Assembly (NCBI GenBank): GCA_963575745.1
Contig: CAUYUJ010000203.1
Span: forward strand, 62,001-126,000
Reading direction: 5' to 3'
Length of the DNA stretch: 64,000 nt
Origin: Prorocentrum cordatum
Lineage: Eukaryota; Sar; Dinophyceae; Prorocentrales; Prorocentraceae
Part shown: in pieces, positions 53,435 to 63,000 of the stretch
Position numbering within the stretch: the first letter of the stretch is position 1
How the letters are laid out: each line of letters begins with the position of its first letter
Translations under genes and position numbers: made by a program
Notes under the pieces: model-generated
The model's input: the letters and a program-made list of their open reading frames with translations, nothing else
Told to the model about the DNA's origin: nothing
Database searches by the model: none

Positions 53435-53550
53435 GTGGTCCGCGCGGATGTCTTGGATCGGGGCCGGGCACCCCTCACTGGCGCGAGGAACGCGCGAGGG
53501 GCGGCGCTGGAGGCGCCTTCAGGGGGGTCAGAAACAGACCCTTCGTCTCT
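53435..53550. repeat. GC-rich hairpin family F, copy 7 (diverged)
   Basis: The left arm GGTCCGCGCGGATGTCTTGG is clear; the right arm is diverged. The core CTGGCGCGAGGAACGCGCGAG is retained. Confidence 0.55.
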
Positions 53551-53689
53551 TGCTGTGCGATGCTGATGCCAGCACGATGGCTGCATGTTTGCGTCATCGT
53601 CCGGTTCTCCAGAGCGGCCGACAGTGCGAGCGGGCGCAGATTGGCCAAGCGGCGCCGCCCCCGGGGAGAACCGGGGGCCGGCCGTCCGG

Positions 53690-54120
53690 GCAGGGGGGGC
53701 GAAGACGCCGCCGCCACCGCCGCCGCCGCCGCCGACGCCGCCGCCGACGACGACGATAACGACGTCACCGACGACGGGCACGACGACGGCGAGCACGAGC
53801 ACGACCACGAGAGCGGAGGCGTCGTCGACGTCGGCGGAGACGTCGACGACGACGGCGGCGGCGGCAGCGCCTGCAGCGGTGCCCGCGGCGCCCGCGGCGG
53901 CGCTGGCGGCGGGCCCCCCTCCCGCCCGCGGAGGCTGCCCCGAGGCCGAGGCGCCCGGGCCCGCGTGGCCCGAGGGCTTCCTGGGGGCCGAGGGGCAGCA
54001 GGGGCACACGTGCCCCGCGCCCCGCCGGCTAGGAGGAGGAGGAGAAGGAGGAGGAGGAGGAGGAGGAGGAGAATTAGGAGGAGGAGGAGAAGGAGGAGGA
54101 GGAGGAGGAGGAGGAAAAGG
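53690..54120. repeat. GC-rich triplet repeats
   Basis: GCC/GAC/GCG triplets (53700-53870) and (GGA)n (54040-54120). Confidence 0.75.
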
Positions 54121-54231
54121 AGCCAGAGCGTGGCGGCCTCGCCCTGGCGGCAGAGCGGGCGGCCTCGGGCGTTTGGTGCCCAGGCAAAAGCCGCCGATCT
54201 CCGAACGGTCCAGACACGCGGAGGTCCACGC

Positions 54232-54370
54232 ACTCGGAGGTCCGCGCAGATTTCTCGAGGATCGCCGCTGGAGCCCCCATCTCCCTGGCTCGCGGGGCGC
54301 GCCAGGGGCGGCGCCGGAGGCGCTGCCAGTTGGCCCCAGCGCCGACCCGACATCGCGCGGACCTCCGAGC
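54232..54370. repeat. GC-rich hairpin family F, copy 8
   Basis: CTCGGAGGTCCGCGC on the left is exactly inverted as GCGCGGACCTCCGAG on the right. The core is GGCGCGCCAGGGGCGGCGCC. Confidence 0.8.
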
Positions 54371-54430
54371 TGTTATTTCCCAAACAGCGTTTGCTTTCAC
54401 GTCGGGTCTTAAATCTGTTCGAAGGAATCG

Positions 54431-54605
54431 GGCCTGTCTGTCGGTCTGGCGGCTATGCAGCCACCGTCGCCGCCCCGTCGTCGCCTCGTCGGCGCCCGTC
54501 GTCTGGGCCTGTCTGTCGGTCTGGCGGCTATGTAGCCGCCGCCGCCGCTTCTGCCCCGTATCAGCCTCGTTGCCGCCCGTCGTCTTTGTCGCCGCCGTCG
54601 CCGCC
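54431..54605. repeat. About 75-bp tandem repeat
   Basis: GGCCTGTCTGTCGGTCTGGC occurs at 54431 and 54506, each followed by GGCTATG and GCC/GTC triplets. Confidence 0.8.
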
Positions 54606-55144
54606 CCGCCTCCCATGGATTTTTTCCTTCTGTTGCAGGAATATTAGGATAGACTCCCCCCCCGAGCGTATCGTTTTCGTATGGCGATGGGCAATTTGAC
54701 ATACGATTCTGCCCAAGCGTCGATCTCAAAATATGAGCTCGTGCCATCCCAGGCAGGCCCGCAGGGCCCGAGACGGGGAGCCCGGACCAACAAAAAAAAC
54801 CGAGCCCCTTCCGCCCCAACAAAAAAACTCCTTGGAGGCCCGAAGAGGCCCCGCCCGCGGCGCCTTGCAGGGGCCTGCTTCGCGCATGCACGTGCGCCCG
54901 CCGCCTGATCCGCGGCCCCCGCGCGCGCTCGGCAATTTAGTCGCGGCCGTAGCCCGCCCGCGACCTCCCGCCGCTGGCGCTTCCGCCTGCGGCTGTCAAA
55001 AAAAAACATGCACGTGCGCGAGAGGAGCAGGAGAGCACCCAGTCGCCTTCGAGCAAGGCGCGGGCCTGCCCCCGCAGAGGGCGCGAACGCGGCGCGCCGG
55101 GCGAAGCGTGGAAGGGGGCCTCCGTCTGCCCTTTGCTCCCTCCG
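54606..55144. other. No gene seen
   Basis: GC-rich; no supported gene. Confidence 0.5.
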
Positions 55145-55275
55145 CCCTCTCCTTTTCCTCCTCCTCGTTCTCCTCCTCCTTTTCCTCCTCCTCGTCCTCC
55201 TCCTCCTCCTCCTCCTCCTCCTCCTCCTCCTCCTCCTCCTCCCCCTCCTCCTCCTCCCCGCTTCTCCTCCTCCCT
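55145..55275. repeat. (TCC)n microsatellite
   Basis: About 130 bp of CTC triplets, not associated with an SL. Confidence 0.9.
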
Positions 55276-56385
55276 GCTCCTCTCATGAGGGGGCCCCCGG
55301 CCCCCTCATGGCGCCCTCCGCCGGCCAGGGTGGTCGGTCCACCCAGGCCGCGGGGGGGGATAGAGGGGGTCGGTGCTTTCGTTTCCCCAAGCAGCCTGTA
55401 CCTCGTCGCCGCCACTGGGGGCAGGGATGGGGGACGCACCGCTCCCTCGGATGGCCCCCCCTTCCAGGAGCTCTCGGCCCCATCCCGCGCCCTTCTCCGT
55501 CCTTCCCCTCCGCCCCTCTACCGTATTCCAGTGCCTTCGACATGCTCGCCGTCGGCCGCGCTGCCGAACGCACACTGTGCATCCGAGGTTCCGGCGCACA
55601 TCGGCACAGTGGGATCTGGCGAGTTTCGCACCAATCGTCCTTTTTACGATGCCGAGGGCGCAACCGATGGCGCGGTCCTGGACGAGGACGACGAGGAGGA
55701 GTTGGCGCAATAGGACGACGAGGAGGACGAGGAAGCTGACGAGGGGAGGACGACGACGACGACGATCAGGACGGGGAGGAGGACGGGGAATAAGTCGAGT
55801 GGTACGGTGACGAAATGTAGGGATTTGAATGTGCGCGGGGTTACGCCCGATGTATGCTCGCCGTTTGGGCTGGCGGCGGGGCCCAAACGGCGAGCTGTCT
55901 TGTGATTGAGAATGCTGTTTCTCTAGCGGGCTCGGCGCCCCTGTTACCCTTACGGCCGCACATGGTCGTATGTGTTCCCTCGCTTGTCGCTGTGAGGATC
56001 TGGAATATGATCCCAGGACGACGGGCGAGGGAGTACATCGCGGGTCGTGTGCATCAGACTGACGCGCCTGTTCGCACGTAGCCAGGAGGACGAGCAGGCG
56101 GACGAGGAGGAGGAGGATGAGGAGCAGCAGCAGCAGGTCGAGGAGGAGGATTTTTTCCACCGCGCAGATTCAGCCCACAGGACATCACACGCGGCCCCGC
56201 CGCGGTGCCCCGCGCGCTCAGCCGGCGGGCGAGTCCGACCGAACCACACGGGGAAAAAGCCCCGCCCCACGGGCAGGCGGGAGGCCCCAACCGAACGGAG
56301 CCGACCCCACAAAGGGGGAGGCCGAACGGAACGGCCTCCCGCACGCCCAAGAGGCAGGGCAAAAAAGGACCCGGACCCCGGGACC

Positions 56386-56388
<3 letters not shown>
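55276..56388. other. No gene seen
   Basis: A short GGGGGCCCCCGGCCCCCTCA palindrome lies near 55290, and GAC/GAG triplets at 55680-55790. No supported gene. Confidence 0.5.
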
Positions 56389-56444
<56 letters not shown>

Positions 56445-56872
56445 AACGACACGACACGACGGGGGGACGGACCGCCAGTCCCGCCCCAAGGCGGCGACCG
56501 CAGGGGAGGGAACCCTGCGCCGCCCTGGGGGAGGCCCCGGGACCTGGCAGCCCCCCCTGGGAAGGGGACCCCGCTTACGGGGGCCATCCCAGGGGAGCGG
56601 GGGCTTTTCGCCCCTCGGGCCCGGCGCTCCCCGCCTGCGCCAGGAGGGCCCTGGGGTCCCGACCCCTCCCCTACGGGAGGGGCCCCCAGGTCGAGGAGGA
56701 GGAGGAGGAGGAGGAGGAGGAGGAGGAGGAGGAGGGAGAGGGAGGAAGAGGAGGAGGATGAGGAGGAGGATGAGGGAGGAGGAGGAGGAGGAGGAGGAGG
56801 AGGAGGGAGGAGGAGGAGGAGGAGGAGGAGGAGGAGGAAGGAGGAGGAGGGAGGAGGAGGAGGAGGAGGAGA
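56389..56872. repeat. (GAC)n and (GGA)n microsatellites
   Basis: (GAC)n at 56389-56445 and (GGA)n at 56693-56872, with GC-rich sequence between. Confidence 0.9.
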
Positions 56873-57529
56873 GGCAGCGCTCTCCGATTTCCGCGTGAGG
56901 TACCTCTACTACCATTCCATCGTCGGTGGGGCCCGTATGCAGCAGGACTCCGGCTCCCGTTCCGCCCTCATTTCCACGTGCGGTCGTTTCTGTTGCCGTC
57001 CGTGGGCGTAACACATATCCGTATCCGCGGCCCCGCGGGCCTGAGCAATGGGCCGCGACCTCGCAGATAAGAGTCGGTTTTTTTCATGGGTATTCGAAGA
57101 TGTTTTGCGCGGGGCGTATCCGTTTTACCGGTATCCGCAACGCGCCCAGGAAGTTAGACCGCGAGGGCGTGGGCATGGATGTGTTCGCCGCTCGTTATTT
57201 GCAATTGTTGTCGTCGTCGATTCTACCCCTCTGCGTGACGCTTCGCTGTAATGTATAGTGTCCTTGTGAAAAATGTATGATGTCCCTCCTCCCCTCCCTC
57301 CCCCCTCTCCCCTCCCCCTCCCCCTCCCCCATGCCACGCGTGCGCGCCGCGTGCCACAGAGCCGCCCCATGGCGGCGGATGACCCGCCGCCGCTCTTCTC
57401 CACCCCTCGGCTGAATGTGGCTCCTCGAAGCCCGCCCGCGCGTTTGGGCGAGCCTCCTGGCTCTGCATCAACCCAGGGGTGCTTCGGCAGCAAGTCGTGG
57501 GAGCGTGGTATACACTTTTAAGTTTGCCT
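56873..57529. other. No gene seen
   Basis: Short CCCTCC tract at 57284-57330; no supported gene. Confidence 0.5.
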
Positions 57530-57652
57530 TGAGCGTCGACTAGCGCCGATGAGCGTCTGGGAATGGATGACATGGCGCCGAATTAGCGTCGAGTCGTATC
57601 GATTTAGCGTCGAGTTGCGTCGATTTAGCGTCGACTAGCGTCGATTCGCAAG
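57530..57652. repeat. Degenerate TTAGCGTCGA repeats
   Basis: Five or six units around GATTTAGCGTCGAGTTGCGTC. Confidence 0.8.
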
Positions 57653-57718
57653 AGCCGGCAAGATGGTGTGGGAACCTCCCATGAGTTGCCACCGAAGTGT
57701 GGCTGAGAGGGGGGCAAT

Positions 57719-57779
57719 GACTAGGGGGATTTATCATGGCCGGGGCCATGCCATCTTCCCAAATTTCATGGACCACTTT
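57719..57779 (+). repeat. Palindrome-bearing repeat family J, copy 2
   Basis: GACTAGGGGGATTTATCATG, then GCCGGGGCCATG, then CTTCCCAAATTTCATGG. Confidence 0.7.
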
Positions 57780-57818
57780 TTACCTTCAATGCAGCGATGG
57801 CGAAGCGTCCTCGTTTGC

Positions 57819-57992
57819 GTATAGGCCCACCACAAAGTGTTCTAAGAACTTTGTGTGGTCTGCACGCAATGTTCCTAGAACATTTCTGGCTGAGGCTGCC
57901 TTGTTTTATCACATGAGGTGTACGTTCTAAGACATTTTTGGGTTTCTCAGAAAACGCTTGGGTTTCTAAGAGCATTTGTGGTGGGCGTGTAG
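57819..57992. repeat. Foldback repeat family D, copy 3
   Basis: GCCCACCACAAAGTGTTC on the left faces, in complement, GCCCACCACAAATGCTC on the right. The best-preserved ends of the family. Confidence 0.8.
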
Positions 57993-58228
57993 GACTGCCG
58001 GGACGGTCGGCCCCTGCTCAATTCAATGCGTCTCTTTGTCCCCCCCTCGTCCGCGCACGCGCCTCGGGCCACGAGTTGCGACCCCCCTCCTCGAACGCCC
58101 CGCCCCCGATCAAGGGTGTAGGCCGATCTTGAAGCCAGCGCGTCTCTTTTCGGCGCCAGCGGTTATGCAATGCAGGCCAGTGTCCCCTCTTCCTCCTCCT
58201 TCCTACGGGAGGCGACTCCTTTCCTCCT

Positions 58229-58442
58229 TTCGGCGACGAGCCCAGGGGGTAGGGGAGAGGAGGTTGGCCTTCTCAGAAGGCGGCGGGGCTGCTTAGAAGC
58301 CCTCAAGCCTTCTGAGGAGCCGCCTCGGTCTTCGGAGAAGGCTCAGCAAACTGCTCAGAAGGCGCGAGGGCTTCTGAGGAGCCTGGCCGCCTTTGAGACG
58401 ACCCAGCTCCTCTGACTTTCCCCCCCGGGGCTCGCCCCCGAT
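58229..58442. repeat. Foldback repeat family G, copy 2
   Basis: Ends CGACGAGCCCAGGGGG and, in complement, GGCGAGCCCCGGGGGG. CCTTCTCAGAAGG palindromes lie inside. Confidence 0.6.
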
Positions 58443-58620
58443 CTGTCCTCCTGCAAGCAGCGCTTGGGGGCGGGCCTGGCTCGTGAGCACTTCAAGGTTT
58501 TGCCACGCCATCGCCATGGCAAAGGCGAGCGCCCCGGACCTCTCCCCAGCGCGTTCTGGCCAGGGTCTCGGGCCAGATCCAGCCGCGGCGGGCAAGTCAG
58601 GGAGGCTAAACTTCGAATCG

Positions 58621-58888
58621 ACGGTGACGCTGACGATGACGAGGACGATGACGATGCTGCTGGTGGTGATGATGATGACGATGACGATGATGACGACGAT
58701 AACGATTACGATGATGATGCGGATGGTGATGATGGTGATGATGATGATGATGATGACGGTGATGCTAATGATGATGATGCTGCTGATGCTGATGATGATG
58801 TTGATGCTGATGCTGATGCTCATGCTCATGCTGATGCTGATGCTGATGATGGTGATGATGATGGCGATGGTGATGGTGATGGTGATGG

Positions 58889-58955
<67 letters not shown>

Positions 58956-59090
58956 AATGATGATGAGGATGATGATGATGAGGATGATGATGAGGTTGCT
59001 GATGCTGATGCTGATGCTGATGATTATTCTGATGATGACGGCGACGACGACGACGATGATTATGATGAAGAAGATGACGATGGTCATCAT
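58621..59090. repeat. (GAT)n microsatellite array
   Basis: About 470 bp of GAT/GAC/GCT triplets. Confidence 0.95.
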
Positions 59091-59613
59091 CGTCGATCCT
59101 TTGTGAGCTCTGGTCCCAAATCCTCTCAGGACAGGCCTCCTGGACCCCTTCCAGTGTTCATCCCGGCCCTTTCTGCACCACGGTCAGATTTCTGACGGTC
59201 CTTGGGCACGAAGCGGGCCTCCTGGGTAGATTCCAAACGCTCATTGAAAGTTGGGAGGGGAGAAGATCAGGAGGGGAAGAAACACACAGACACAATTAAT
59301 CGTCGATCCCCAGGAAAATACGGGAAAATATGGGAAGTGGTGGGGAAGACAAAAACTCAGAAAATATGGGAAAATATGGGGAATATTGTTATTTGTGTGT
59401 ATTTATGTGTGTGTTTGTGGGCCTCTTCAGAAGAGTATCAATGGCACGCCGCGCTGGGAGCTTGTCAGCAGGTTACGTCTTCGCTCCTGCGCGAAGTCCC
59501 GGCGTTTCCTCCACAGTGACACGCTGAGAGGTTCCCCACGTCGGCATGCCATGGATATTCGTTTTGTCCCCCCAGGAAAAATCGGGGGCGGAAAAGAGGG
59601 GGGTGATGACTAG
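59091..59613. other. No gene seen
   Basis: AAAATATGGG repeats at 59312-59385; no supported gene. Confidence 0.5.
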
Positions 59614-59770
59614 GGGGGGTGGATATCATGGCGGGGGCCATGATATTTCCCCAGATCTCGTGGCGCCTCTTCTTATTTCATTACGTCCCTGGCTCCCCCG
59701 CTGGGCCGCGCACATGCCGCCTGTCATGATTTGCACCCCCCCCTCTTGGACACCCCCCTCTTGGCCGCTC
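59614..59770 (+). repeat. Palindrome-bearing repeat family J, copy 3
   Basis: GGATATCATGGCGGGGGCC then ATGATATTTCCCC, followed by CGCGCACATG as in copy 1. Confidence 0.7.
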
Positions 59771-60087
59771 CCGAGGATACTTGTTTTGTCCCCCCAGGAA
59801 AAATGAATTGCTGGGTTCCCAATCTACTTGATGCGCCTCCCCGATGCAGTCGTCGAGCGGCGTCCCATCGGCCTTCCTGTTTTGGGGGACGGGCGGCACA
59901 CCCGATCTGTTTTCAACGCCTGCCTCCCCGCTTCTCTCTGGGGGCGGGCAAACGGCACGGCGTCCGCACCATGCGGCGAGTCGGTGGGCAGTCGGGGCCA
60001 CCGCACGATTGCGGGAGCTGGGTCGTTCGCCGCCGACGCCCCGGGACTGGGGCCCCCGAGGGTCCCCCAAGGGCCGTGTGGTTCGGG
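59771..60087. other. No gene seen
   Basis: GTTTTGTCCCCCCAGGAAAA at about 59783 repeats the motif at 59563. No supported gene. Confidence 0.45.
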
Positions 60088-60250
60088 GGTGGACAGAACC
60101 CCCAACAGTGACACGTCGATTAGTGAAGTGTCCGTCTTCGGTTCTCGAGAGGGCGCCGTGGCCGCTATTTTCCAGGCTTGCGCCCGCCAGGTTTGGGCCC
60201 GAGGTCGTTTTCACTAAACCACGTTTTGCTAAAGGGAGGTCTGTCCATCC
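60088..60250 (+). repeat. Foldback repeat family B, copy 3
   Basis: GGTGGACAGAACC to AGGTCTGTCCATCC, 163 bp; more diverged than the other two copies. Confidence 0.75.
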
Positions 60251-60375
60251 CAGAGTGGTGGCGCACCGTGCAGCAAGGTTTTGGGGGATGTCGAGGTCAC
60301 CGCACGGCCCGTCACTGCATGTTTTTGTAGGACCCCCCCTTCTTTCTAGGCCTCCTTGGATGGGGCCCGAGCACA

Positions 60376-60579
60376 TGAGGTCGGAGGATCGCGCCGCATC
60401 GCCGACACCTCGGCGATGCGGCTCGATGTGGAACCCCATTGTCTCCACGCCAGCGTCGCGGATGCATTACCGACGTCGACGATGCATCGCCGATACATCG
60501 GCGAGGCATTGGCAATGCGGCGCGATCCTTCGACCCCATCTGCTCGGACCCCATCCAGGAGCGACAGATGTGTGCAGTC
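60376..60579. repeat. Degenerate GATGCATCGCCGA repeats
   Basis: Repeated GATCGCGCCGCAT, GATGCATCGCCGATACATCG and related partly palindromic words. Confidence 0.55.
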
Positions 60580-60806
60580 AAGACGCTGAAGCCAGGGCCA
60601 CCTCTGTCTGTCAGAGCGTGAATTACCTACCCCGGTTTCGCTTCCAGGCAAAACCAAGCCATACCACGCGCCCCCTCGTCAAGCGGCGAGAGCAGTACAG
60701 GCTGCAGTTTGGCATCGCTTGGTATCTCTTGGAAGCGAGGGTGGTCAAAAGCGAGGTAGGTTTGTTTTCCCCCGAAAGACGCTGAAGCCAGGGCCACCTC
60801 TGTCTG
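60580..60806. repeat. Hairpin family H, copy 2, between exact 31-bp direct repeats
   Basis: 60580-60610 and 60776-60806 are identical over 31 bp (contain GACGCTGAAGCCAGGGCCAC). They flank the 165-bp hairpin 60611-60775, nearly identical to 24325-24488. The right repeat leads directly into element 3. Confidence 0.9.
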
Positions 60807-61753
60807 AGGAGGGGCTCAAGTTTTCTGGCGCTGCCAGCGAGGCCACGGGTGGCGGCAGCGGCACCAGGGACGTCCACGGCGAGGGCGCCTCCGTCGAACC
60901 GAGCGGCCAGGGCAAGTTGCACGAGGAGCTGGAGGCCCTGGGCGGCATGGTCTCAGTTATGGCCGCGTCTGCTAAGTCCAAAGAGATCGGCCCGACCACG
61001 CAGCACGTCGACCGCATACGCACCACGCTCCACGGCGACCCGCAGCACGTCGACCGCCGACCAGGTCGGCCCGACAACGCACCACGCTCCACGGATACCC
61101 GCAGCACGTCGACCGCACCGCGCAGATCCGCGCGGAGCTGGCCGCTGCTCGCCCTCTCCTCGTCCAAGGCGCATGGCTGCGTCGATGAAGTCACAGCTGT
61201 GGGCAAGGCCATCGATCAATGGGAGGCCGGCTTCGCAGCAGAGCAAGCAGATAGCGTTGCGAGGCAGGCTCGGGCTGCCGAGATCCAGGAGCTGATCAAT
61301 GCTAAGCAGGCCGCGGAGCTGGAGCTGGAGCTGGAGCGCCAACGCTCGGAGCTGCTGCAGAGTCGCGTGCCGGCCGAGGAGACCGAGAGCTCCGCCGGCA
61401 CGGCGCTCGAAGGTTTCGCCGCGCACCTGGCCAAGCTCCAGTCGGTCATGCCACAGTTGGGCGCAGGCCAGGAGCTGTTCGAGCTATGCGCGCAGCACGC
61501 GGTGCCCTTCGTCGAGCGCACGCGCAAGGCGCGCGCGGACAAAACCGCCGAGGCGCAGGCGCAAGGAGCAGCGCCCGCCCCGGCGCCATCTGCTCCTGCT
61601 GATGACGGCGGGCACTGCGCTGTATCTGATCTTGACATGGATGATATGGACATGGAGGGGGTCAAGGCTTTCATGGCTGACTGCGAAGTGGAGGTTCCCC
61701 AGGAGGAGCCAGAGATCCGAACTCGGGCCAAGCGCCTCGCCAAGACGTTCTAG
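60807..61753 (+). pseudogene. Element 3 ORF1, N-terminally incomplete
   Basis: Open to a TAG at 61751-61753; the first internal ATG is at 60947. A 57-bp near-tandem repeat (THVDR-like text, 60990-61110) precedes a strong coiled coil (AAELELELERQRSELLQSRV). Then comes an acidic tail with DLDMDDMDMEGVKAF, comparable to DTDLEELRAFL in element 1. No Cys finger remains. Inferred role: RNA-binding ORF1 protein. Confidence 0.65.
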
Positions 61754-61925
61754 GACTTCGCCCCGAGAGCCAAGAAGAAGGCGAAGCCCAGCGACCAGGC
61801 ATGAGCTGAGCCTGGTGGGCCCTTTCGCTCTCTGTCCCCATGACGGGACCGCCATCGCTGCATGCCGCTCGGAGCCCCTGGGCGCCGTGGGGCGCGGGCA
61901 CACGCGGTCTGGGAGTGGCCTGAAG

Positions 61926-62998
61926 ATGGCATGTTCTGTTCTTCGGGTTTTGTCCCGCACGCTTCATGCTGATGACTGGGGTGCGCTCTGTGCGTGGCGC
62001 CTCCGCAGGCGCGTGGGCTCACGGAGGCCTCGGCGCGCCGCCTGCTGCGGCGGCCTCGGTGGCGCGCCGCTCGTGCCCCCCGCCTCGCCAGACGCCATCG
62101 GGGAGGTCGCCCTGCCCTCGTCTGACGGTTGGCCAGTGCGACAGCGGCGGCGACTTGCTCGGAAACGCGGGAGCGGGCCGGGGCGAGCGGCGGCGCGACG
62201 CGATGGAGGGTCGCCTGCTGGCGGCACCGACGGGGCCACCGCCCCCATCCAAGGGTTCATCGCAACGGTGAACGACACTTCCCACAGCTGCCTTCTCGAC
62301 TATCTGCCTGGAGCGGTGGCCACGGTGCTGCTCGCGCAGGAGCACCACCTGCTGGCTGACAGGATCCCGCGGGCCCAAGCCAGGGCTCGCGACATGGGCC
62401 GGCATGGCCACTGGGCCCTTGCCCTCCCCAGCGACACGACCGAGAGCGGCACGGTCGCGGGCGTGGCGATCCTGGTGCGCGCGGACACCATGATCACGGC
62501 GCCCGAGCTCGACGAGGCGAACCTGCGCCTGGTCGGCCCCTTTGCACACGCGCGCTGGGGCGTGCCAGGAGGCTTCGTGGCGGGCAGCCTCTACTTGGAC
62601 AAGGGCGGTATGGGCCCCGGCAACTCGGCGCACGTCTGGAACATGGTCAAGACGGTTTGCCGCCTCAACGCCTTCGGCCATGATTGGGTGATCGGAGGTG
62701 ATTGGGACAGCGAGCCCTCGGCCGCCCTCGCCTATCCTTGGGCGCAGTCCGCGGCCGCTGCTGCCTTTGTGCTTGCGCTGCCGACTTGCAAGCAATCTGC
62801 TCCAGGCACCATCATCGACTACTTCGTTGCGTCGGCCAACTTGTCGGCTCGGTTACACCATCACGTGGAGGTGGACGAGGGCGCCGACCTTTACCCGCAA
62901 CGCCCCGTCTTGCTGCAGGTGATGGTACAAGACACGCCGACGTGGAGACTGGTACCCGACGTGCCGAAGCCACTGCCTCGGCAGGTGCCCGTTGGTTG
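61926..62998 (+). CDS. Element 3 ORF2 N-terminus: EEP endonuclease
   Basis: The likely ORF2 ATG is at 61926 (MACSVLRVLSRTLH). An Arg/Gly-rich linker leads to the EEP nuclease: FIATVNDTSHS (Asn), LLAQEHHL (Glu), GVAILVRAD, GSLYLDKGG (Tyr), VIGGDWDSE (Asp), TIIDYFVAS and finally LYPQRPVLL. The C-terminal catalytic His expected in SDHxPV is Gln here and the Asp is Pro. The frame loses coherence at about 62990-63000, where the RT linker continues one frame over. It would nick target DNA if active. Confidence 0.75.
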
Positions 62999-63000
62999 CG

